This document shows, piece after piece, positions 22,620 through 34,095 of a DNA stretch of 64,000 bases. A model generated the notes under the pieces. That model searched no databases and had not been told where the DNA came from. It saw nothing but the letters and a program-made list of their open reading frames with translations. The translations under genes and the position numbers were made by a program. Within the stretch, counting starts at the first letter, position 1, and every line of letters starts with the position of its first letter. Source of the DNA: Naganishia liquefaciens (taxonomy: Eukaryota > Basidiomycota > Tremellomycetes > Filobasidiales > Filobasidiaceae). The stretch is taken from NCBI GenBank assembly GCA_013423385.1, contig BLZA01000011.1, positions 433,174-497,173 of the forward strand, read 5' to 3'.

Positions 22620-25600
22620 TTACACGACTCCACCCCCCTTCCGCCGGGATGCTCCGGCTTGGAAGGGGTTGCTCGCCTGATCCGGCTGTCGCGCATTTCG
22701 CGTGCTGCGTCGAGGACTGGAAGCCGGATGTGGTTCCAGAGTAATGTTCGAAAAGTCATGCGTCGGCGGCTCTCCTGCCGGTACGTGTTGCGAAGGTTTA
22801 TGCGTTGGAGGCGGAGGCAAGAAATCCTCTGCCGATTGCCAAGCGGACGAATCGGGCGGAGGAAGGGTAAATGTCGGAGCTGAAAGGATCTTTGGCGCAG
22901 GCTGGAAGTGGTACGATTGCTCCTCTTCAGCGTAATGTCTCTGTTGCTCCAGTTCAGGCTCGGGTTGTACTGGAGGAGTCAAGGAAGACCGTTGAGCCTG
23001 TTTCGCCGCCTCAGAACGTGCTTGAAGATGGGCCAGGATGGAGCTGCATCACAGCATCAGCACCTGATTGAATGAGACTGCGTGATATCTTTCCGTCTCA
23101 CCTGAGTTCTGATCTACGTCCGTACACCCAGCCTTGAACTGTCTCCTTGAATTTGGTCAGGAGCTCGGAGAAACCATTGTAGAACTTGTGAATCCTTGTT
23201 AGCTGGGTTGTTCGTGCCCTGAAGACGACCGCAAATCTTACCCGTATTCCTTCTTCGCAGTTTCCAACGATCTCTCGCCACTTCCAGTATGCCATCTCCA
23301 TTTCCTGCAACTTTTTTTCTCTGTGCTTGACACGGGTATCCTCTTGCTTTTCGTGAATGAAAGTCTCGTTTTTGGTCTTGTTTGCGGGATTTAGCACAGC
23401 ACAACACCAAACGTCACAGATTCCGAGTTTACCTTGATATTGGCCAATATCCTTTCCTGTTTCGCCTGTTGAGCATGCATCTCCTCGATGAGTCGATGGT
23501 ATTTGGCCAACTCCTTTTCAAAGATATCCTCAAACCATTCTGTCTGCACGTCGCCCGTCCCCCCATGAGCAAGTCGTGCGGCTTCTTGCACGACAAGGGA
23601 TCGTATGTCGTCCTGCTGGGCAACGCGTTGGGCTTCGGCGACCAGTCTGGCGCGATGATTGCGCGCGTCATCCAAATCCTCCAATAGCGAACGAAGAGTT
23701 CGAATGGTGGGTGTAATATCAGCTTCCGGATTGCCTCTTCCGGACGAAGGTATATATCTCTCAAGACCAGCCTATGCCGCGAGATTTGCGCATGTCAGCG
23801 GTAGCCGCGTGCGAAAATGCGCAGTGCTTACCTCTCCGCCAGCCAAAACGCCGATAAGATTGACCCACTCCTGCCACTTGGTCAGAACGTCTCCATCGCT
23901 CTTCTTCGCTTGAATGAGGGTCGCGCGGTACTTTCCAGCCTGATCCACCAAATGACGATTCGCCTCATGCGAGGGCGGCCGGAGATGCTCGATATCGGCA
24001 TGACGCTCATGCAACATTTCCTCTTCGGTAGCTTCTTGGTCGAGGATGTCAAACACCTGGTAAATTCGGTGGTCATCGACTCAGCCGGATCGAAAGAAAA
24101 AGGTCGACCGATCTCACCTCTTCCAACGTGTCATTATTCGCTCTCGCTACACGCGAAACTTCTTGCAATAGTGCTTGCACTTTTGCGACACCGCCCTGTG
24201 CCTGAATTTCTTCAGCCTTCTGGAGCAGAGCTGGGGGCAAGCCTGTAGGCCTGTCGAGCGCGGTAATGGAGCCTGGAAGACCAAGCGATTGCAGAGTTCT
24301 GGAAGATCGAATATCAGAGCTCTGCTTGTTTACGGTTGAGAATCAATTACGTCGCAGCCAGGGCATCCAGCTCCTCCCGCTTGTCATGCAGTTCTGTTCT
24401 GACCAGAGTGTCCTTTTTATCGTCATAGATACCTGGAAATAATCACGTCAGACGGAGCAACGGGCTCCCAGTCAGACGTCCTTCACTTACTAAGCGCAAG
24501 ATGAACGCCGTACGGCACCAATCCACTAAATAAGGGCCCGCCACCTTCATGCAACAGCCAATCCAGACTGTTGTCGACGGAAGGCGGCACGACGGCCTTC
24601 ACCATAGAGGCCGATGTTATACGTGAAAGCTGGGAAGCCGGTGGAATCGCCTGAATGTAGACCAGATCGTTGTCTCTGATCGCTCGCTTTAGCGAACTCG
24701 CGAGAATAGCTTGTAGGCTCTGGGGTAGTAGACACAGCATCATCAAAAGGCGAAAGAAATTGCGTGAATAGAGCGCACCTTGAGATCTGATGTGACGGCG
24801 CCGCCGAGTCCCGGTTTTACGGCCTCCAAGGCCTTCTTCGCAAGACTTTCCGCCTGCTGTAAGCGAGCAATTTCTTCGCCATACCTATCGCTCCAAACCC
24901 ATCAGCCTTTTTGAAGCACTCTGAAAGCCGCATATACTCACCTGCCTTTCTCGAGGTCATCCATACTCAGCCGGTATTGAGCGGCGGCGTCGAAATGATA
25001 ACGCTTAACGGTGACATGAGATGTCCAAGTCTGGGGCAATAATTGTGAGATCGGTATGCTCCAGAAACCAAAAAGTTACGAGAGTGCTTACAGCAGGGAA
25101 ATAATGCGCTGTGGGAGTTGGCCCCTCGGCGGCAGCCGTCAATGCTGCGTCATAGTATTCGGAGACCTGTAGTTCCCGGCGCTCGAATCAGTTGCGCTCT
25201 TTCCAAAACCAGGACGCAGACCTACCTGCACCGCCAGCTTGGCGATCAACCCATTCTTGTACTTTTCCAGCACCGCTCTCTGCCAGAAACACTCCTGTGC
25301 CTCTGCAAGGCAGAACTTTTCCAATGCACCGAGAAAAGACGTCGTCATGTCCTGGCCGGCAGTTGTGCTTTTTGCAATGCCGCCAAAGGATGATTGCTCT
25401 CTTTCCAAGGTGGGCAGGAGTTCGTTGCGGATATAAGAGAAGACACCGGCTGCATTCTTTCGGACGGGAAGGGATCTTAGAATGACCTCATTGTCGAGAA
25501 AACACGGCTTACCTGCATGTATGCCAAAGCTCTCTTGATACCCTCAATCTCCGCCCTGTTCTCCGCCGCCCCGAGGCTTGCGTAGACCGATGCCATGTTG

Positions 25601-26122
25601 TAGAGTGTGGCCGCACGCTCATAAGTGATGGATGCAAGAGATATCGTGGGATCGGAGTTGAACGTGTAAGGAGCGGGATAGGGAAGATGGTACGTGAACT
25701 CGAGACCAATCTGGATTATTGCGACACTATTAGCCCAGGCTCAGAACTCATGCGCGCAGCCGTACATCAGGCGGAAACTTGGTGGACAGGAATGTCACCT
25801 GAGCATAGTACCTGCGATCTCGTCAGCGCGAGTAAGCAACGACAACATTTCGACTCACTTGCTCAATCCGGTAATCACCTCCCGATGCACTTCGGGGCCC
25901 TTGCTTCCCTCGATGAATTGCTTTCTCAGACTGGCCAGCTGTGCGATATCATGCTTGAAAGCATCCGGGTGAGTGTCGTGAAAGTGCTCCTGTATGTATA
26001 GCCGTATCTTGTCGCCCAGGTCGGGCAGCGGCTCCGCTAGCTTGGCGGGAAGAGGGAGGAAGTTGTTCTAGAGTGCGGAATGTGTTCAGAGCATGTCATG
26101 GAGGCTGCGCATAGCTTACCAT
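22620..26122 (-). CDS. BRO1: Bro1/ALIX-family ESCRT-associated protein
   Basis: The start exon is just ATG (26120-26122), spliced at GTAAGC to NNFLPLPAKLAEPLPDLGDK. The BRO1 domain follows: LGLEFTYHLPYPAPYTF-type strand, TYERAATLYNMASVYASLGA, FLGALEKFCLAEAQECFWQR, VSEYYDAAL, and YHFDAAAQYRLSMDDLEKGR. The V-domain includes PPASQLSRITSASMVKAVVP, LQSLGLPGSITALDRPTGLP and long coiled coils. The C-terminal tail is Pro-rich (PPVQPEPELEQ, FTLPPPDSSAW, FLPPPPTHKPSQ). Bro1 binds ESCRT-III Snf7 on endosomes and recruits the deubiquitinase for multivesicular-body sorting. The Pro-rich tail and V-domain favour Bro1 over the pH-sensing relative Rim20, but that choice is inference. More than ten introns are needed. 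Confidence 0.88.
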
Positions 26123-26475
26123 CGCTCTGCTGCGTCTGGTGGGCAAGGGAGAGACGGCGAGAGATGTGCTTGTCGACGACCACTTGACTTGTCCACTGCT
26201 CGAGCTGTCTCTAATGTCTCACGCCGATCGCTTTCCGCCGGCAGCTGGCGCGAGGCTAGGTTGCCAAATGCTCATCTTCCGAGACCGTTTTGATCTTCGG
26301 ATCTTCCGTACACAGCATGGCCAAGCAGTGTCGAACATGACCTCCATAAGTGAACTGATATTTTTTGCGAGGAGAATCCAGTGCTTAGTTGGAAGCCGAG
26401 AACGGTTCCCGATGAGATCGAAGGCTTCAGCTATTGTCTGCCTTTGACATGGAGCGTTGTCTATATAGGATGATG
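26123..26475. promoter_or_regulatory. BRO1 upstream region
   Basis: These 353 bases lie between the BRO1 start and the stop of the nucleotidyltransferase gene on the same strand. They should carry the BRO1 promoter. No motif is recognised. Confidence 0.35.
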
Positions 26476-27474
26476 TCATGACCTATACAACCCTTCTCGT
26501 GCGATGTAATCCCTCACCCTCTCTCCCACCAACGACCTCAACTCGTTCTCATCACCACTCGCAACGGCCATTCTCACGCGCGTACTGCTCATGTCCCTCT
26601 CTTCGGGCGAAATCTCCTCTCCACGTGCAAACCTCAGCTTGCCACTCTCAATCCACGCCCGAGCATCTTCGGAACGCTGGATAAAGGCTTCCTCCTCTGC
26701 GCGGGCCTTCGGTGATGCGCCGCGGTGAGCGACGACGATGTCCGAGTTGTCTGTTGTGAAGAATTTCCGCAAGTGATCCGACATGTTGCGACCGAGCGTC
26801 GAAGAGGGCTCGTAGTACTTTGGTATGAATAGCCTCGTAAGGGTGTCCGTCCCAATGAGGAACGTCAAGCGTATTGACGGTGTTTCATCCGCGTTCTTGA
26901 AGCCAAGCTCGGCCATCCGCCGTTCCCTGAACCACCTCAGCAGGATATCCGACTTGCCAACAAACGTCGGGTGATTCAGCGCTGCTACTGCAACATTTTT
27001 GCAGCTTGAATTCTCCCCCACAGCTTGCGCAGCCGCTCTACGTTCTTCCATATCGAGCGCCTGAAGGTGCATCATCTCGATCCTCTGGTCAAACGTCGCA
27101 TCTCCGGGTTTCAGTGTCTTGTCCACATTCCGGGCGGATAATAGAAGCAGTCGAGCGGTATAAGGATCTCGCTCTTCCTCTGACGGTTCGTCACGTTGGC
27201 GAATCTCTAGCGAGGAAGAGGAGAGTCCAGCTGAGGGAAAAGACGTCATACTGATTGCGAAATGAGCTCGAGTCGGCGGATTATAGCTCGAATCGAAGAC
27301 GGCGATGTGAATCCGACTTTTTGAGGATTGAGGGATTCCTGACGCCGCACTGTTGGTGTCTGCGGCCAGAGGCCACCGCGAGTGCGAGGCATAGAAGAGC
27401 TCGACCGAGTCGTACGATGGATCTGCAACGCGGGTCAGGGCGGCGGCGAGGTCAGTCCGCTTCATGCTGGACAT
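26476..27474 (-). CDS. POF1: Pof1-like NMN adenylyltransferase family protein
   Basis: Intronless, about 330 residues from the ATG at 27474; an in-frame ATG at 27519 would add 15 residues. The nucleotidyltransferase fold shows its two signatures: FDSSYNPPTRAH (the (H/T)xxH-type nucleotide motif, with Asn-Pro-Pro-Thr) and MSSTRVRMAVASGDENEL (the ISSTxxR motif). Between them are LNHPTFVGKSDILLRW and LTFLIGTDTLTRLFIPKYY. This matches the yeast Pof1 branch of NMN adenylyltransferases, which make NAD+ from NMN and ATP. It differs from the main Nma1/Nma2 type by the longer insert. Being the only longer gene here without introns is notable. Confidence 0.85.
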   Translation of the reverse strand: MSSMKRTDLAAALTRVADPSYDSVELFYASHSRWPLAADTNSAASGIPQSSKSRIHIAVFDSSYNPPTRAHFAISMTSFPSAGLSSSSLEIRQRDEPSEEERDPYTARLLLLSARNVDKTLKPGDATFDQRIEMMHLQALDMEERRAAAQAVGENSSCKNVAVAALNHPTFVGKSDILLRWFRERRMAELGFKNADETPSIRLTFLIGTDTLTRLFIPKYYEPSSTLGRNMSDHLRKFFTTDNSDIVVAHRGASPKARAEEEAFIQRSEDARAWIESGKLRFARGEEISPEERDMSSTRVRMAVASGDENELRSLVGERVRDYIAREGLYRS

Positions 27475-27800
27475 TTGCGCAAAGCAACGGAGATGGATTC
27501 CGCTGCGCCGCAGAGGCATCCAGTGGGGTGGCGGTGACTAGACTGGTAGGCATCGATAAAGGTGAGATCATGGTTGCCACATGGGGAAGCCGACCCGACT
27601 CGGGCTGTTTACAATCTCGATACACGTCATCCCGCTCCCGACTCTGGCTCACCTGAAACGCCAACCTGAAACCTGAAACCTTTGCGGATCGATCGACGGA
27701 TGCACTTGCACGGCAATTGAGTATCTTCCTATAGCAGTCAGCCCATATCGCAACCCCTCCGCCGCCGCATACGAGTCTTCCGTCCTCATACCATATACCA
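27475..27800. promoter_or_regulatory. Divergent promoter region
   Basis: This 326-base gap separates the starts of the POF1-like (minus) and CBP4-like (plus) genes. No specific site is recognised. Confidence 0.4.
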
Positions 27801-28377
27801 ATGTCACCACCGATTGCCTGGGGCCGGTACGTCTTGAGCCTCCGCCCAGCATTCTTCCTTGGCTAACATCAATTACCGTTTCTCGTCAGATTTGCACTCT
27901 TCAGCACCGCCTGTAAGGGAATCACAGCCAACGTAAACGTGGAGCGCTGATGATCGTTCATTGGAATATCATGTAGTGGTCGCGGGAGGATACGGCATCA
28001 TGCGCAGTGAGTTCGACTATCTGATCCATTATTCTGCCAAGCTGAATCGTACGGACGCTTTTCAGTAGCGACGCCGACCGAGGAGGAATTTTACAACGTA
28101 CGCCTGTCGTCTCGGTCACTCGCATGTCTGACAGCTCATGTATCTGACGGATTGTAGGCTCTTGCGCCGGATCTCAAGCGAAAGGTAGATGCCGTTCGAG
28201 CACAGAGGGCAAGCTCACAGGAGATGCGGGACAAGCTGGCCGTAAGTGGAATGAGGATCCAAGGGCATTCCGTGAAGTCTGCTGATGATTTTGGACGCCG
28301 TACTTCAGGCCAGTGCGGCGGAAGACAAGGTAGTCTGGGCAGACTCTACTTCTCAGTCGGGCCCGCGACGGGTATGA
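27801..28377 (+). CDS. CBP4: Cbp4-like cytochrome bc1 assembly factor
   Basis: Six tiny exons give about 80 residues: MSPPIAWGR-FALFSTALVAGGYGIMR-IATPTEEEFYNALAPDLKRK-VDAVRAQRASSQEMRDKLA-ASAAEDK-VVWADSTSQSGPRRV. A single membrane helix near the N-terminus followed by (A/T)TPTEEEF-x-x-x-L-x-PDLKRK is the pattern of Cbp4, an inner-membrane factor that stabilises newly made cytochrome b in complex III assembly. Introns carry good donors (GTACGT, GTAAGG, GTGAGT, GTACGC, GTAAGT). For the second intron I chose the donor GTAAGG because it keeps the helix in frame. No single exon would be found as a long reading frame. Confidence 0.72.
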
Positions 28378-28559
28378 TGCATACCAAGGGCCATCGTTCT
28401 GTCTTGTTGTATTTTGGACTTTCGCGCGACGCAGCCACTTATCATCTTGAACTTATTCATCGTCCATATCAGTTTTCCGCTTAACAGAAGTCATGATGCT
28501 ATTGTGAAGCGGTACAACTGGATCCTGCAGGGTCGTGAGGCATGGCAGCATCCCTGCCA

Positions 28560-31500
28560 CTATCCTTTCGAGTAGGCATTGAACATGTACCCCATGCAAT
28601 TTTTGGCGCCGCTGAATAGTTACGGACAACATGAGGACCCATCGACAATGCTTTCGCGTCAACTCACCAGTGACATCTCCCCACCTCCACTTTCTCCGGT
28701 GTCTTCGTCTGCGAGGCTTTTTGCTTGTGCGCCGTTCCACCCTTGCGCTTCTTGACGACGCCCCGTTTGCCATTATCCTTGGTACCTGTCCGCGCTCTCA
28801 ATTGCTCGTCCGTCTCGATCATTGGCGGCAGCTCGTCGTCCTGCGTTTGGCGTTCCATCAGCTCACAAATGATCCAGAATCATGTCATATCTGCTCACGT
28901 CAGGCGGGCCGAGGTATGATATGCAGAGTTCATCGCCCTTTCTGATGTCCTTCTTGGCAGTAATAGCGAGTCTAAAGAAGGCGTAAGCAGACGTCCACCA
29001 AACGCGAGGCGTAGGTACCTGGGTTTGCGGACGTCAAAGTCCTGGAAACGATTTTCAATCCTGGGTTGTGTATTGCGGCCTTCTCCACTTACATCGAAAT
29101 AAGCTGCACTTAGAACTAGATTCGGATCGCACGAGTGATTCTGGTATAACAGAGATGGTCAATGCGAGCGTGGGGATGGCATAAGCTATCTGATCTTACG
29201 AAAAATCGCGTAAACTGAGGGTGATGGTTTTAGTCTTGGAAATTGCTATTAAAGTTCTCGACTCACATTCTACTCATGAGAGAACCGTGAAGAAGGCATG
29301 AGTCAGCGAAAAGCGGCGAACTTCTGTCTTATCTTACCCCCCAGTGGAAAGCATCAACTGCGGAGAGGCAATTTTCAACAGCTGCTCGCCAGCTGTTGGG
29401 AGAAAAAAAACATACCAGTGAAAAACGAGTTGAACATGGTACCCTTGGAGTCGTCGTCCGCGTCGTCGCCTTCTTTGTCCTCTTCCTGCAAGATGGCGGC
29501 AGCTTGCTGGGCGATAAACGCGCCGGCAGGGTCAATCGTGGCGAGATTCTCTGGTGGTTGCTTGATATGCCAGTGATCAAGATCGAAAAGGTATCTGAGG
29601 AAAGTGCTCGATCATCCAGCCTACACTACCTTGAGCAAACCTAGTCAGACTTACGTTCTCTCGATGGCATTATATATCTCCCCTCGGGCATCCGTTTCCT
29701 CCTCGGGTATCACCTCTCCAGAATACAGCCCGACGAAAGTCCCCTTGGGAAAGCTGGAAAGCGCCCGAACACCTGTGAAGAATTCAGACATCAGACTAAT
29801 GCCCGAAAATGTTCCTGCAGAATACGAACCCCATCCCTTTTTTGACTGTGGGCCGCCACTACCATCAGTCATCTTGCAAAGAACTCATCGAGCACGAAAC
29901 TCACCGTCTTATAGATCTGGAGTTGGACCTTGGGTGATCGACCTTTCTGCATGATCTGTCCCGACGAGTGAGCGGCGACCGACATGTGCATTGGAATCAG
30001 GTACTTACTCTGTTCTTACATGCCGGCGGGCAGTCGCATTGCGGCCCGCATTCCCAGGTGGGGTATTGACAGTCCTTCAAGGTCCCGTCACTGTGAGCCG
30101 AACGTTAGAAAGACATACCATCAGAGCCAGTAAATACACTCACTCGTTATGGGCGAACCCTTTCAGCGGACCTGCAACCGGATCCGTAACGTAAGAAGCA
30201 AAGTACATCTCTTGTCGTTTCAGACAAAAGCAATCACTGTCTTCGCTACAAGGTCCAATGCACTCGCAGCCTTTGCCGAGCCAAGGTTTCGGCACTTTTT
30301 CACTGTAGTATACCTCGTCCGAGTACTTAAACTCTGGCGGTGGGTATTCATCGTATTCACCGCCGTCGATCTTGATTGCAGGCGCACGGTCCAGCGTGCT
30401 CTGCGAATAGTATGCTTCGAGAATGACACGAATATGCGACGGATTCTGGGCGTGGTCCGGTAAGGAATTAATGCAGTCCAAGAGAGGCTCATTGAATTTG
30501 CGGTAATCGAAATCTTTGGTCATTCCCGCTGAGCCTCGAGGTTCCGGTAGCATGTGAATATAGGCACTTTCGGGTACCGGAGAATGCTTGAAAGACGGAC
30601 CAGCTTCAGCGTTTTCGCGTCCGTTGCTAACGACGAATGGATCATCGTCCTTTTGACCGCTGTGTAATAGCGAGTCGACGTCCTTGGGCAAAGTGCCGGC
30701 ATTCATAGCCATGGCTTCCTTTTTCCACAGGTCCTGTCGATCGGCAATAGTCATGATAGGTTGAGGAGGGCTAGCCTGTCTTTCGAACGGTACTGGGGGC
30801 CGAATTGGCTCTTTGCCCTTGGGATTCGGAACAACCGGGTGAGGGATTTTAAAGACGTCCGGCTTCCCACGGAGCTTGCCTGGACCATGGGAGCTCGCAG
30901 AGGCATTCGCACCGAGCGGGACGTTCAGGTCCAATTTGACAGCCGCAACAGAAGAACGCGGAAGACTCTCGTCTCTTGCGATTGAGGTCAATGACGTCGT
31001 CTTGGGGTATGCCACTGCGGTCGATGTAGTTGTCGATAGCGATGCAGAGCCCGCTGACTGTCCATCCGCAGCCTCGTTGACAGCGTCGCTGAGTGACGCG
31101 AAGGTATCTTGGTTACGGCCGTTGCCATTTGTCTGGATGTCGGTCCGTGGTGCCTTCCATCCGGCGAGACGACTGGTTGCGTCAGCGCTGGTACTTGAAG
31201 TGACACTGGCAGCGAACGTTGATACAGATGCTGTTTTACGGTTCGACGCATCCGTATCCTCTTGAGCGGTGCTCGCCATGTCCTCGTCTTCCAGGAGGCT
31301 CTCCAGCAAGTCCAGGGGTACAGCCTCGGCGTGCGACTCGATTCCTTTCAGCAACTCGACTTCCTGACTCGAAAAATCGCTAGCGGTAGGTGCCTGCGCC
31401 TGTACGCTGCCTCGAGCGGAAGAGGGGACATAGTTGAGCGGGAACGCCGAGAGCTTTCGCTTCTTGCTCGGCGTCGTCCTCTGGAAGGTGGCCTCGTCCA

Positions 31501-32377
31501 GAATCTCGAAACTTGGCGATCGCGAAACACGTGGAGGAGGCGATGGCGGAGAAGCAGGGCCGGCTTTGCGGCTGGGTCCTGGTTTAGGCGCCTGTGAAGG
31601 CGGTTGATTTCCCAGTGGTACTCGATTTGTTTCGGCAATAAGAGCATCAGATTTGCGAGCAAGGGACTCATGCTGAGTGATAACAGGCGCAGCGTTCGCT
31701 GTCCCTTTGATGGAGAAAGTAAGACCGTTACTGCTGGTGATACTGGGCCTGATGGATTCCTTGCGATTTTGTGGAATGATGCTCCGAGTAGCGGAAGAGG
31801 TATTTATGGACGCGCCTGTCGTATAGTTGCGAGCCATCGGGTGCGGCATTGCGCTGCTTCTATCCACTTCCATCGGCGCAGCCTTATGCCGATCAGCAAC
31901 GGCAGACGGACCGGAATCCACATTCCCGACAGACGATGAAGGTGACGCCCGATCTGTCCTCACACCGCTCATTGATGCCCTCGCGGACGATGGGTTGCCG
32001 CTGCTTCCCGCAGACTCGGGCTTGTGATACGTCGCCGTCTTTGGGCGCGCGCTCATCTTTGCCTTGCTCGCCTGCAGTCTGCCAATGAACGCATCGTTTG
32101 GAACGAATCCTGAAGACGAACGTCCATCTACGCGAGACGAAGGGCTTTGCTCTGTTGATCCCGGAACGGAGGAAGCTCTTGTTACCTGTGTGGGGGTTAT
32201 TGATGCGCTGCCGGTGGACTGACGAGAGAGCCCGTTGGAGTTGAGCCGTGCCGCAGGAAATGAGGAGCGACCAGACACATGGTCTATCGGAAAGTACGGT
32301 TGATCCAATGAGTCAAGGCCAGGCACGCTGCCATATAAGGTCAATGCCAACTCACGAGGCGACCGTGAGTCTGCCAT
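28560..32377 (-). CDS. CLR4: Clr4/Suv39-type histone H3K9 methyltransferase
   Basis: The C-terminal half has all three SET modules. Pre-SET: CECIGPCSEDSDCFC, DCQYPTWECGPQCDC and PPACKNR. SET: KKGWGVRALSSFPKGTF across an intron, VGLYSGEVIPEEE, YLFDLDHWHI, NHSCDPNLVLSAAYF, ARGD-type end KKDIRKGDELCISYLG. Post-SET: CHCGAKNC across the last intron, ending YMFNAYSKG at 28560. The zinc-binding cysteines and the NHSC cofactor motif are present. Such enzymes methylate H3 lysine 9 to build heterochromatin. The N-terminal 700 residues are Ser/Pro-rich and I see no chromodomain. The start at 32377 (MADSRSPRELAL) is preferred; the frame stays open to an ATG at 32719. A Lys-rich insert sits between SET and post-SET. 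Confidence 0.92.
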
Positions 32378-32924
32378 CACATTGCCATCAATGACTCTTG
32401 CATCGCCTACGTGCGGTCGAGCGGGAAGTTGTGCAGGATTTCCAGGCGCAGGGACAGCAGCATGATCCGCTGCAGCCCTTGAATTCAGACAAAAGGTTGA
32501 CCCCAGTGCAGCGAAGCGACTCACCACAATCCCTGTCCGGCGCGACTCCTTGCTCGTTTCTGACACCTGACATGGTTGCGTTGTCGCCGTTTCCGAACCA
32601 CGTGTTACGCGTTTCCCGTGTCGGTGGTGTGTATGTCGGGGAGGCTGGCGCAGTGAGCCGATCAGCGGCGTCAAGATGATGATGCTCCATGTTGAATACG
32701 GCAACGCACCGACCGCCAAAAGCGCGTTTCTACCGTTGAGTTGCCTGATGCTGCTTGCCGTTGTCGATCATTAAGTAAGCACGAATGTCTCGAATTTATA
32801 GTGTCGCATCCCGAGAGCTATCCCGAGCTGGTTGGTGGTTTCGAGGATTCCACAGTCGCAGACGGATTCATCGGCATGTCTGTATCTCAGTATCGTGCTC
32901 TCTAGCATTCCTGGGTCAACCGAC
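32378..32924. promoter_or_regulatory. Divergent region CLR4 / RPR2
   Basis: About 550 bases separate the preferred starts of the methyltransferase (minus) and the RNase P subunit (plus). The part 32378-32719 is also open in the methyltransferase frame and could be extra N-terminal coding or 5' leader. Confidence 0.4.
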
Positions 32925-34064
32925 ATGTCCAAGGCGAATGCAAAAGACGCCGCGGCGTTTCCTCAGGGCAGGAAGAACCAAGACCTTTTGCAGCGGCTCA
33001 ACCACCTCTACCAGGCCAACACGTATCTCGCATCCTTGTCCAGCGGTAACCTCCGAGCGAGGACGCAGACTAGGGATGGGGCACGGAGCACATTAGAGGA
33101 CAAGGTGATACAAACGAGCGATGGTCACAGTGGGAGGACGGATCTCGACGCGCTTGGTGTTGCTGTGCGAAAGTCGAATCATCGATTTGGGGTCATGGTC
33201 AAACACAACATTCTCGCGACGTATGTGATTCCCGAGCTCATGCGAATGAGCATCCATATTGATCGCTCCAATACAGTGACCCGAGTCTGAAAAGATCATT
33301 CTGCAAGGGCTGCAATACTATCTGCATACCAGGACATAATGCCCGAGTGCGCGTCAAATGTGTGTTGGACCTCTTTCAATCCGGGAAGTCCAAAGTCTGA
33401 TTTGCCCTAAGCTGCAGCGTCCAAGATCCACGGAAACAGGATCACCACCACCTGTCTGACTTGCCAGACTACGCGAACGATTCCAGCACCGCCGATCACA
33501 GGACGTGACGATACGCCCGTCACAGGCCCCGCTAGATCCGGAGCTGCTTCATCTGACTCAAAGCCACAGCCCGTTGATCTTGCGTACGTTCGAGATCCTC
33601 CCAACAAGCCCACGGAAATGTGCCCTAGCGAGAAACTCCCACTGGACGGCGTCAATCGATTGGCCAAAAGGCAAAAGTTGTCACGGCGTGCGCAGTTCTC
33701 AAGAAAGGAGGCGGTCCAAGCGGAAATGATCAAGCGGCCGCCAATAACCTCTACCGCATCTCCCTCCATTGCGCTTGACGATGTTGCAGATGCAAATCGG
33801 ACATGTGATGTCGAGGACCCATCAGCAAAAGTGTCTGACATGCCTTCATCGGTTATCGATCTTCAGCCACAAATCCCGCCAACCGATGTACCACAGAAGC
33901 AGAAACAACAAAAAGGTCAAAAAGGTCAAAAGCAGAAAGGCAGGAACGCCGGGAGAGGTAACCAGGCCAAGCAGGAAGGTCATTCGTTGTGGCGCGGGGA
34001 CGAGCTCGTCGTAGGATGGGGAGACCCCGTTTCACAAGCGGTTCCTACGCGCGTCCTTGATTGA
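32925..34064 (+). CDS. RPR2: RNase P subunit Rpr2/Rpp21
   Basis: Exon 1 starts MSKANAKDAAAFPQGRKNQD, then LLQRLNHLYQANTYLASLSS. After an intron (GTATGT donor near 33216) comes TDPSLKRSFCKGCNTICIPG, then HNARVRVK. A second intron joins to SAASKIHGNRITTTCLTCQT. The two Cys pairs (CKGC and CLTC) are the zinc ribbon of the Rpr2/Rpp21/Snm1 family, and DPS-x-KR-x-x-CKGC is its hallmark. The protein would be part of nuclear RNase P, which trims tRNA 5' leaders; Snm1 of RNase MRP is a close alternative. A long tail of about 170 residues, Gln/Lys-rich (QKQKQQKGQKGQKQKGRNAG), follows the zinc ribbon. The gene ends 31 bases from the stop of the convergent methyltransferase gene. Confidence 0.87.
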
Positions 34065-34095
34065 TGGCATATGGCACCGTCAATGATCACTCACG

